This document shows, in pieces, positions 1 through 5,456 of a DNA stretch of 5,456 nucleotides. The notes under the pieces are model-generated. The model worked only from the letters and a program-made list of their open reading frames with translations. It was not told where the DNA came from and did not search any database. Position 1 is the first letter of the stretch, and every line of letters starts with the position of its first letter. The translations under genes and the position numbers were made by a program. The stretch spans positions 1-5,456 of the forward strand of contig CALLKA010000043.1 of the NCBI GenBank assembly GCA_938008665.1, in the 5' to 3' direction. This DNA is from an uncultured Bacteroidota bacterium. Lineage in GTDB: Bacteria; Bacteroidota; Bacteroidia; Chitinophagales; Chitinophagaceae.

Positions 1-1330
1 CCAATGCATACAATCCTGGAACGGTAGTCATCAAGTTGTAATCAACCCAAAGTCCTCCCATCGTGTAATGCACCGCTGGATAAATACGCATAGGTACTTC
101 GTATGGATTTTCGCCAGTGATTTTTGCATACATGTTAAATAAGTTGCCATATTTTTCTTTCACAACTTCTTTACCCAATGCAGTTATTTCATTAGCACTC
201 ACATTGGTTAAACCTTGTTTGCTCACTTCTATCTTACCATATCTCTGAATAGCTGCTGCATAATCTAAATACACAGCTTGCTTTGAAGTTCCTACACCAT
301 GACCCGCATCGCATCTTTCTTTAGCCGCACGAGAAGCTACATCACGTGGTACTAAATTTCCAAAAGCAGGGTAGCGACGCTCTAAAAAATAGTCTCTATC
401 TTCTTCTGGTATTTCGTTGGCTTTTCTTGTTTCTCCTAAATTTTTTGGTACCCAAATACGTCCGTCATTTCTTAATGATTCAGACATTAATGTTAATTTG
501 GATTGATGATCACCACTTACCGGAATACAAGTTGGGTGAATTTGTGTAAAGCAAGGATTAGCAAAATAAGCACCTTGCTTATGTGCTTTCCATGCTGCTG
601 TTACATTGGACCCCATGGCATTGGTAGATAAATAATAAACATTACCATATCCGCCAGAACAAATTAAAACAGCGTGTCCAAAATGTTTTTCAAGTTCGCC
701 GGTGATTAAGTTACGCGCAATAATACCACTCGCTTTTCCATCAATTTTAACAATATCTAACATTTCATGTCTTGTGTGCATGGTTACATTACCTAATGCC
801 ACTTGACGCTCCAATGCTTGATAAGCACCAATTAATAATTGTTGCCCAGTTTGACCTGCGGCATAAAAAGTTCTTTGTACTTGTGTACCACCAAAACTAC
901 GGTTGCTTAATAATCCCCCGTACTCTCTTGCAAAAGGAACCCCTTGTGCCACACATTGATCAATAATATTCGCACTTACTTCTGCTAAGCGATGCACATT
1001 GGCTTCACGGGCACGATAGTCACCTCCTTTAATGGTATCATAAAATAAACGGAAAACACTGTCGCCGTCATTTTGATAATTTTTTGCTGCATTAATTCCT
1101 CCTTGAGCTGCAATACTATGTGCGCGTCGCGGAGAATCCTGAAAACAAAAAGCTTTTACTTTATATCCTAATTCACCCATGGCTGCAGCTGCTGATGCGC
1201 CAGCCAGTCCAGTACCAACAATAATGATTTCCATTTTTCTTTTGTTGGCAGGGTTGACTAATTTACAATGTCCTTTGTAGTCGACCCATTTATCATCTAA
1301 TTTTCCGGAAGGTATTTTTGAATCTAACAT
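1..1330 (-). CDS. sdhA: Succinate dehydrogenase/fumarate reductase flavoprotein subunit (partial, C-terminus beyond left edge)
   Basis: Catalytic FAD subunit of complex II, oxidising succinate to fumarate in the TCA cycle (or the reverse) on the cytoplasmic face of the membrane. Translating the reverse strand from the ATG at 1330-1328 gives 443 uninterrupted codons with no stop before the edge. Visible motifs: the dinucleotide-binding GTGLAG (residues 39-44); RRAHSIAAQGG, whose His71 matches the histidine that binds FAD covalently; QIHPT with His265 and SESLRNDG with Arg287 in the substrate/active-site region; and HYTMGG with His421. These match the Bacillus/Bacteroidota branch of SdhA, including the roughly 30-residue leader ending in LVNPANKRK before the FAD fold. 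Family members are about 640 residues, so about 200 residues (rest of the FAD fold and the C-terminal helical domain) lie outside. It follows sdhC by 44 bp on the same strand, so probably one transcript; sdhB is expected next. No clear Shine-Dalgarno precedes the ATG. Family assignment is secure; SDH rather than fumarate reductase direction is inferred. Confidence 0.97.
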   Translation of the reverse strand, partial: MLDSKIPSGKLDDKWVDYKGHCKLVNPANKRKMEIIIVGTGLAGASAAAAMGELGYKVKAFCFQDSPRRAHSIAAQGGINAAKNYQNDGDSVFRLFYDTIKGGDYRAREANVHRLAEVSANIIDQCVAQGVPFAREYGGLLSNRSFGGTQVQRTFYAAGQTGQQLLIGAYQALERQVALGNVTMHTRHEMLDIVKIDGKASGIIARNLITGELEKHFGHAVLICSGGYGNVYYLSTNAMGSNVTAAWKAHKQGAYFANPCFTQIHPTCIPVSGDHQSKLTLMSESLRNDGRIWVPKNLGETRKANEIPEEDRDYFLERRYPAFGNLVPRDVASRAAKERCDAGHGVGTSKQAVYLDYAAAIQRYGKIEVSKQGLTNVSANEITALGKEVVKEKYGNLFNMYAKITGENPYEVPMRIYPAVHYTMGGLWVDYNLMTTVPGLYAL

Positions 1331-1374
1331 ATTGAATCTTTTAACGATCGTTTAGAATAAGTTTATTGTAAAAA

Positions 1375-2073
1375 TTAATTTACCCATTTAAAATAAAAAC
1401 TGATGGGCATCATTGCAAAAGTCAATGGAATAATTATTGCAAAGCCATAGCCAATAGCGCTTATCAATGTATGGTATCTTTTATTGTGTACGCCAATGGT
1501 TTTAAATGCACTTTGAAATCCGTGCGCCAAATGATAGGCTAGTGAACCACAAGCCAAAACGTAAAGGATAACCACCAATGGGTTTTCAAAAATTAATTGC
1601 ATTTCGCCATATAAATTATGATATTCTACACCATTTAAAATAAAAGTGTCTAAAGCTTTAATATTACCCATGCCACCCAATCTACTTGGTGTCCAGAAAT
1701 GATAAATGTGCATGACTAAAAACATTAAAAGTAGCGTACCCAATATTGCCATGCTTCGGCTATACCATTTACTACCTTTAGAATAATTGACCGCATAACC
1801 CACGGATCTTTTACTTCTGTTTTCCAAGGTTAACATATAACCTTGAATAATGTGTAAAAAGATACCTAGGAATAATCCTATTTCTAAAACGCGGGGCACT
1901 ACAAAACTGCCCATAAAATGACCAGCTTTATTAAACATCAATCCGCCATCCATTGCCCAAATGCATGCATTTAAAGCCGCGTGCACTACTAAAAATAAGA
2001 TTAAGAAAATACCTGTAAAAGCCATTACTAATTTTTTCCCGACAGAGGAAGTAAACATTTGCTTAAAAGTCAT
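1375..2073 (-). CDS. sdhC: Succinate dehydrogenase cytochrome b558 subunit (membrane anchor)
   Basis: Di-heme membrane anchor of complex II, passing electrons from the SdhAB catalytic dimer to the quinone pool. The 232-residue product has five hydrophobic segments at about 15-37, 60-82, 105-127, 164-186 and 203-225, the topology of the single-subunit b558 anchor found in Bacillus, Wolinella and Bacteroidota. Histidines lie inside the first four helices: His31 (VVHA), His74 (FLHIIQG), His122 (MHIYH) and His181 (AYHLAHG); by analogy with B. subtilis SdhC these are the axial ligands of two b hemes, with His125 and His184 as alternatives. The N-terminus (FTSSVGKKLVMAFTG) is typical, which supports the ATG at 2073. 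A TAnnTTTG promoter element lies 25 bp upstream, and sdhA follows after 44 bp. The length is normal for the family. Single-subunit architecture means no separate sdhD is expected. Confidence 0.95.
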   Translation of the reverse strand: MTFKQMFTSSVGKKLVMAFTGIFLILFLVVHAALNACIWAMDGGLMFNKAGHFMGSFVVPRVLEIGLFLGIFLHIIQGYMLTLENRSKRSVGYAVNYSKGSKWYSRSMAILGTLLLMFLVMHIYHFWTPSRLGGMGNIKALDTFILNGVEYHNLYGEMQLIFENPLVVILYVLACGSLAYHLAHGFQSAFKTIGVHNKRYHTLISAIGYGFAIIIPLTFAMMPISFYFKWVN

Positions 2074-2098
2074 AGTAAGATGTGTTTTAAAATCGATG

Positions 2099-2106
2099 CA
2101 AAAGTA
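2099..2106 (-). promoter_or_regulatory. Bacteroidota -7 promoter element of the sdhCA operon
   Basis: Read on the minus strand, this is TACTTTTG, an exact match to the TAnnTTTG -7 element used by the Bacteroidota primary sigma factor, and it is followed by C as is common. It would place the transcript start near 2092-2095, giving a leader of about 20 nt before the sdhC ATG. No TTG is seen at the -33 spacing; that zone is instead occupied by the edge of an inverted repeat (2123-2143). The motif is short, but its position and recurrence before two other genes here support it. Confidence 0.65.
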
Positions 2107-2122
2107 AGCATGAATTGCGAGC

Positions 2123-2143
2123 TTGTTAAATTTCGTTTAACAA
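2123..2143. repeat. Perfect 8-bp inverted repeat at the sdh promoter, candidate operator
   Basis: TTGTTAAA (2123-2130) and TTTAACAA (2136-2143) are exact reverse complements separated by 5 bp. Relative to the sdhC transcript start inferred from the -7 element, the repeat spans roughly -30 to -50, covering and extending upstream of the -33 region. That is where a dimeric regulator would touch RNA polymerase. It is too A+T-rich and lacks a following U-tract on either strand, so a terminator is unlikely. The regulator is unknown; in A+T-rich DNA a chance palindrome is also possible. Confidence 0.4.
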
Positions 2144-2281
2144 TTTTACCTTAATTTAAAAAAATGGGTACAAGGGGTGGAAATGTTACTATTTGGTTTT
2201 CGTTTCACCTTCGGTTAATTGAAAATGGCCTGTTTAGATAAGTTATTAACCGCTTGCATAAAAATCGAGAAAAAACCATTT

Positions 2282-2291
2282 TTAGGCCTAA
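2282..2291. repeat. 10-bp palindrome just upstream of the permease gene
   Basis: TTAGGCCTAA is a perfect palindrome ending 9 bp before the ATG at 2301. It abuts TAATTTTA (2289-2296), a one-mismatch version of TAnnTTTG, which would give an almost leaderless transcript if used. A short palindrome like this may be chance. No better promoter for the permease was recognised in 2144-2300; TACTATTTG at 2187-2195 has one extra spacer base. The rest of that stretch is noncoding with no ORF or RNA recognised. Confidence 0.25.
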
Positions 2292-2300
2292 TTTTATACC

Positions 2301-3557
2301 ATGATTAAAGTCCTTACCATTCTTTGGAACAGCTTCAAAATGGCCTTGCAAGAGTTAAGAGTCAATAAACTCCGTACTTTTTTATCCTTATTTGGCATCA
2401 CCATTGGAATTTTTTGCATTATCGGAGTTTTAGCGACCATTGATAGTTTGCAAACAAAAATCAAAAGTGATTTATCGAGTTTTGGGAATAACACAATATA
2501 TATAGACAAGTGGAGCTATGGTGGTGGTGGCGGTGAAGGTGATTATCCTTGGTGGAAATATGTTAAGCGACCAAGCATGAAAGTTAGTGAGATGGAAACC
2601 ATTCAAAAAAAGAGCTATTTGGCTTCAAATATTGCGTTTTTTGTTTCAAGTCAACAACCTTTTTCCTATGAAGAGAATGTGTTAAAAGGGGTGCTTTTAT
2701 ATGGCATCACCAACGATTTTAATAAAATTCAAGCCTTTAATATTGCCTATGGCAGGTATTTTAAGGATACTGATTTTGAGCGTGGTGTTCCTTTTGGTGT
2801 TATCGGATACGAAGTTGCTGCGGAATTATTTGGGAAACCAGAAAAAGCCTTAGGCAAAATAGTTTCTTATAAAGGGCGTCGATTAGCAGTGATTGGAATT
2901 ATTGAAAAGCAGGGTAGTTCCATGTTGGGTGGTTTTGATTATGACAAGTCATGTATTGTTACTTATAATTATTTTGCTTCTATTTTTAATCCAGATAATT
3001 CAAGTCCATATATCATGGTGCAAGCTAAGCCAGGCATAACTTCTAAGGCTTTGCAAGACGAATTGAATGGAGTTATGCGTCAGTTAAGAAAATTAAGTCC
3101 AACACAGGAAGATAATTTTACTTGTAATGATGTAGCGCAATTTAAAGATCAAATTGAAAGTGTTTTTGGTTCAATCAATAGTGGCGGCTGGGCGATTGCA
3201 GGCTTGTCATTAATTGTAGGCGCTTTTGGTGTTGCTAATATTATGTTTGTAACAGTGAGAGAAAGAACCAGTCAAATTGGATTAAAAAAAGCAATTGGCG
3301 CAAGAAGTTCAACCATACTTTATGAATTTTTATTAGAGAGTGCTTTTTTATGCATTATTGGTGGATTGGTTGGATTATTCTTGGTATGGATATTAGCGTT
3401 GGCATTGAGCGCAGTACTGCCATTTGCTATAACCATTGCACCTAGTATTATAGTTTTAGCACTATCTATATGTATAATTTTAGGTGTGATTGCGGGCATC
3501 ATTCCGGCATCCATTGCGGCCAAAATGAATCCGGTAGATGCAATAAGAACAAAGTAA
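2301..3557 (+). CDS. MacB/FtsX-family ABC transporter permease
   Basis: A 418-residue inner-membrane permease of the MacB/LolC/FtsX superfamily (type VII ABC systems), which couple cytoplasmic ATP hydrolysis to work on substrates at the outer face of the membrane. The order is typical: a cytoplasmic amphipathic N-terminus ending in NKLRTFLSLFGITIG, TM1 at about 27-48, a large extracytoplasmic MacB-type domain at about 50-290, then the C-terminal FtsX domain with TM2 at about 297-318, TM3 at about 346-370 and TM4 at about 380-405. The segment RERTSQIGLKKAIGA (320-334) after TM2 is the conserved coupling region, and the protein ends with the family motif NPVDAIR (410-416). A glycine run (residues 74-78) followed by a YPWWKY patch sits at the start of the periplasmic domain. 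No ATPase or membrane-fusion partner is adjacent; sdhC is divergent upstream and tsaD starts 33 bp downstream. The substrate cannot be inferred. Macrolide export should not be assumed. Confidence 0.92.
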   Translation: MIKVLTILWNSFKMALQELRVNKLRTFLSLFGITIGIFCIIGVLATIDSLQTKIKSDLSSFGNNTIYIDKWSYGGGGGEGDYPWWKYVKRPSMKVSEMETIQKKSYLASNIAFFVSSQQPFSYEENVLKGVLLYGITNDFNKIQAFNIAYGRYFKDTDFERGVPFGVIGYEVAAELFGKPEKALGKIVSYKGRRLAVIGIIEKQGSSMLGGFDYDKSCIVTYNYFASIFNPDNSSPYIMVQAKPGITSKALQDELNGVMRQLRKLSPTQEDNFTCNDVAQFKDQIESVFGSINSGGWAIAGLSLIVGAFGVANIMFVTVRERTSQIGLKKAIGARSSTILYEFLLESAFLCIIGGLVGLFLVWILALALSAVLPFAITIAPSIIVLALSICIILGVIAGIIPASIAAKMNPVDAIRTK

Positions 3558-3578
3558 ACATCGTATTTTTTTAAGCTT

Positions 3579-3586
3579 TATCTTTG
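3579..3586 (+). promoter_or_regulatory. Bacteroidota -7 promoter element of tsaD
   Basis: TATCTTTG matches TAnnTTTG exactly and sits in the 33-bp gap between the permease stop and tsaD. Only 4 bp separate it from the GTG start at 3591, so the predicted transcript start falls at or within a few bases of the start codon. No TTG is visible at the -33 spacing, where the sequence overlaps the end of the permease gene. If real, tsaD is transcribed independently of the permease, as a leaderless or nearly leaderless mRNA. Confidence 0.6.
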
Positions 3587-3590
3587 TAGG

Positions 3591-4613
3591 GTGAAACAAA
3601 CCATTACCCTTCTTGCTATAGAATCCTCTTGTGATGAAACGGCTGCATCCGTAATAGTAGATGGTAAAATATTATCCAACTTTATTGCTAATCAAACGGT
3701 ACATGAAAAATTTGGGGGTGTCGTACCTGAGCTAGCCAGTAGGGCGCACATGGAAAATATAGTTCCTGTGGTTGATGCAGCATTGCAAAAAGCTTTTCCA
3801 GAATTAACGCGCAACGAACAATTAGCACAATTAAATGCTATTGCATTTACCCAAGCTCCAGGATTAATTGGTAGTTTATTGGTGGGGGCTCAGTTTGCAA
3901 AATCAATGGCATTGGCTTTAAATATTCCACTCATCGCAGTACATCATATGCAAGCACATGTATTGGCAAATTTAATTGATGACCCCAAGCCTAATTTTCC
4001 ATTTTTATGTTTAACAGTCAGCGGGGGACATACGCAAATAGTAAAATGCAACAGCGCTTCTGAAATGCATATTTTGGGTGAAACCATTGATGATGCTGCA
4101 GGAGAGGCCTTTGATAAAATTTCAAAATTATTAGGACTCCCATATCCGGGCGGACCAGTTTTAGATAAATTAGCACAACTTGGAAATCCAAAAGCCTTTG
4201 TTTTTGCAAAACCACAGGTACCCAATTTAGATTTTTCATTCAGTGGTTTAAAGACGAGCGTATTGTATTTTTTACAAAAACAATCTCCAGAATTTATCCA
4301 AGAAAATTTAAATGATTTATGCGCATCGGTTCAATTTACAATTATTGAAATTTTACTGAAAAAATTGAAAAAAGCGATGCAAGAAACCGGGATCAAGGAA
4401 GTATGTATTGCAGGGGGCGTAAGTGCAAATAGTGGACTTCGAAAAGCCATGGAACAATTAGGGAAAGATACAAATTCGGCTACTTTTTTACCCAAATTCG
4501 AATATTGTACTGATAATGCGGCTATGATTGCAATTACTGCTCATTTTAAGTATATCGCTGGTAGTTTTGAGCCATTGACCACCTCTGCATCTGCCAGATC
4601 CAGTTGGGCTTAA
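3591..4613 (+). CDS. tsaD: tRNA N6-adenosine threonylcarbamoyltransferase
   Basis: TsaD (Kae1/Qri7/YgjD family) transfers the threonylcarbamoyl group from TC-AMP to A37 of ANN-decoding tRNAs, making t6A in the cytoplasm with TsaB and TsaE; TsaC makes TC-AMP. The 340-residue length is normal. Visible features: ASKHA-fold start LLAIESSCDETA (7-18); GGVVPELASRAH (42-53); metal-binding histidines His119 and His123 in HHMQAH, with Asp308 (YCTDNAA) as third ligand; nucleotide-binding SGGHTQ (144-149); DKISKLLGLPYPGGP (175-189); FSFSGLKT (216-223); and GGVSAN (275-280). The Gln inside HHMQAH replaces the Glu of the E. coli motif; I recall this as usual in Bacteroidota. GTG is chosen because homology begins at once with the LLAIESSCDE strand and no ATG, GTG or TTG lies between; it adds only a six-residue lead. 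A -7 element four bases upstream suggests its own promoter. TsaB, TsaC and TsaE genes are not in the window. Confidence 0.97.
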   Translation: MKQTITLLAIESSCDETAASVIVDGKILSNFIANQTVHEKFGGVVPELASRAHMENIVPVVDAALQKAFPELTRNEQLAQLNAIAFTQAPGLIGSLLVGAQFAKSMALALNIPLIAVHHMQAHVLANLIDDPKPNFPFLCLTVSGGHTQIVKCNSASEMHILGETIDDAAGEAFDKISKLLGLPYPGGPVLDKLAQLGNPKAFVFAKPQVPNLDFSFSGLKTSVLYFLQKQSPEFIQENLNDLCASVQFTIIEILLKKLKKAMQETGIKEVCIAGGVSANSGLRKAMEQLGKDTNSATFLPKFEYCTDNAAMIAITAHFKYIAGSFEPLTTSASARSSWA

Positions 4614-4644
4614 ACTTAATGAAGCAGGTTTAAAAAATTCAAAT

Positions 4645-4652
4645 TAACTTTG
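4645..4652 (+). promoter_or_regulatory. Bacteroidota -7 promoter element of the ABC-F gene
   Basis: TAACTTTG followed by C is an exact TAnnTTTG match in the 61-bp gap between tsaD and the ABC-F start. It predicts a transcript start near 4657-4660 and a short A-rich leader of about 15-18 nt before the ATG at 4675. That leader contains no Shine-Dalgarno, fitting Bacteroidota initiation with A-rich upstream sequence. No TTG at the -33 spacing was found. Confidence 0.6.
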
Positions 4653-4674
4653 CAACCTCAAAATAGATCAAAAA

Positions 4675-5456
4675 ATGATTAGTGCTAGAAATGTCACTTT
4701 GGCTTATGGTAAGCGTGTTTTATTTGATGAAGTAAATGTAAGCTTCACAAAAGGCAATTGCTATGGTATCATTGGAGCTAATGGTGCAGGTAAATCTACT
4801 TTTATTAAAATATTAAGTGGTGAAATTGAACCGAATAAAGGGATGGTGGAAATTACCCCAGGGGAAAGAATGGCGGTATTGAAACAAAACCAATTTGAAT
4901 TTGATGAACAAACAGTATTGAATACCGTGATGCAGGGCCATAAGCGTATGTGGGATGTGATGCATGCCAAAGATGCTTTATACGCAAAGGAAGATTTTAC
5001 AGAGGAAGATGGATTAAAAGCTGGGGAATTAGAAGCGGAGTTTGGTGAAATGGGTGGTTATGAAGCAGAAAGTAACGCGGGTAGTTTATTGAGTGACTTG
5101 GGCGTGAAAGAAGATATGCACCAAAGTTTAATGAAGGATATACCAAGTAATTTTAAATTACGTGTTTTGTTAGCGCAATCACTTTTTGGGAATCCTGACA
5201 TTTTATTATTGGATGAGCCTACGAATGGTTTGGATATTGAAACCATCGGATGGTTAGAGAATTTTTTAGCAGACTATCAAAACATTGTATTGGTAGTGAG
5301 TCACGATCGTCACTTTTTAGATACTGTGTGTACACATGTGGCTGACGTGGATAGATCAAAGATTAAAACCTTTTCAGGTAACTATACTTTCTGGTACGAA
5401 TCATCACAATTGATGGCGCGTCAAATGAATGATAAAAATAAAAAGAACGAAGACAA
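4675..5456 (+). CDS. ABC-F family ATPase, YbiT-like (partial, C-terminus beyond right edge)
   Basis: Soluble ribosome-associated ATPase of the ABC-F family (EttA/Uup/YbiT/YheS relatives), with two ABC domains in one chain and no membrane segment. The 260 codons present cover the first ABC domain: Walker A GANGAGKS (34-41), Q-loop near Gln71 (LKQNQF), Walker B ILLLDE (176-181) with catalytic Glu181, D-loop region TNGLD (183-187) and H-switch His210 in SHDRHF. Residue by residue it follows E. coli YbiT as I recall it, including the KLRVLLAQ stretch and the CTHVAD segment. The place of the LSGGQ signature is taken by IPSNF (156-160); YbiT is also degenerate there. The sequence ends in a charged stretch (about 245-260) that should begin the interdomain linker. 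Full-length proteins are about 530-550 residues, so half is missing. The ATG at 4675 fits the family N-terminus. Members of this subgroup are thought to act in translation on stalled ribosomes; an antibiotic-resistance role is not indicated. Confidence 0.93.
   Translation, partial: MISARNVTLAYGKRVLFDEVNVSFTKGNCYGIIGANGAGKSTFIKILSGEIEPNKGMVEITPGERMAVLKQNQFEFDEQTVLNTVMQGHKRMWDVMHAKDALYAKEDFTEEDGLKAGELEAEFGEMGGYEAESNAGSLLSDLGVKEDMHQSLMKDIPSNFKLRVLLAQSLFGNPDILLLDEPTNGLDIETIGWLENFLADYQNIVLVVSHDRHFLDTVCTHVADVDRSKIKTFSGNYTFWYESSQLMARQMNDKNKKNED

Noticed and set aside
346..966. Two plus-strand open frames (346-549 and 772-966) opposite the flavoprotein gene
   Set aside because: Both are antisense to a strongly conserved sdhA reading frame, have no recognisable protein features, and are explained by chance lack of stops.
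1343..1352. Palindrome AACGATCGTT in the sdhC-sdhA gap
   Set aside because: A 10-bp palindrome with no promoter element nearby, inside a likely operon; insufficient to assign a role.
2294..3523. Minus-strand open frames opposite the permease gene (2294-2509 and 3320-3523)
   Set aside because: They overlap well-supported coding sequence; their composition simply mirrors the hydrophobic codons of the opposite strand.
3944..4239. Two overlapping minus-strand open frames inside tsaD
   Set aside because: Antisense to conserved TsaD motifs (SGGHTQ, PYPGGP), with no motif of their own.
4610..4633. Possible terminator after tsaD: TTAAAC and GTTTAA arms around a 12-nt loop, followed by an A-rich stretch
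   Set aside because: The stem is only six mostly A-T pairs with no T-tract on the plus strand, so it is too weak to call.
4761..5246. Minus-strand open frames opposite the ABC-F gene (4761-4970 and 5058-5246)
   Set aside because: They mirror the Walker A to Walker B coding region and show no independent coding signal.
1..5456. A novel defence, mobile or CRISPR-like system
   Set aside because: No direct repeat array, transposase, integrase, tRNA gene, att-like duplication or unknown conserved ORF was found; all five genes belong to well-known core families.

Overview
The window reads as an ordinary, A+T-rich chromosomal segment from a member of the Bacteroidota, probably near the Chitinophagaceae/Sphingobacteriales; the family-level placement is a guess. 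Two things point to the phylum. The succinate dehydrogenase proteins are of the Bacteroidota/Bacillus b558 type. Three genes (sdhC, tsaD and the ABC-F gene) are preceded by an exact match to the Bacteroidota -7 promoter element TAnnTTTG, while none of the starts has a clear Shine-Dalgarno sequence.

Layout. The left 2.1 kb is on the minus strand: sdhC (cytochrome b558 subunit, complete) followed by sdhA (flavoprotein subunit, 443 codons present, C-terminal part beyond the left edge). The order sdhC-sdhA with a 44-bp gap implies an operon that should continue with sdhB outside the window. A 227-bp divergent intergenic region (2074-2300) holds the sdh promoter and a perfect 8-bp inverted repeat next to it. 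Rightwards on the plus strand lie a MacB/FtsX-type ABC transporter permease without an adjacent ATPase gene, tsaD (tRNA t6A37 modification) and the 5' part of a YbiT-like ABC-F ATPase gene that runs off the right edge.

How the genes relate. The sdh pair makes the membrane-anchored succinate:quinone oxidoreductase (complex II), linking the TCA cycle to the menaquinone pool. The three plus-strand genes share a direction, but tsaD and the ABC-F gene each have their own -7 match, so they look like separately promoted neighbours rather than one functional operon. TsaD and the ABC-F protein both serve translation (tRNA modification and ribosome-associated ATPase), which may be coincidence.

I found no mobile element, RNA gene, CRISPR array or defence system, and nothing that amounts to a previously undescribed system. 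The points most worth checking are the near-leaderless arrangement at tsaD and the inverted repeat at the sdh promoter.
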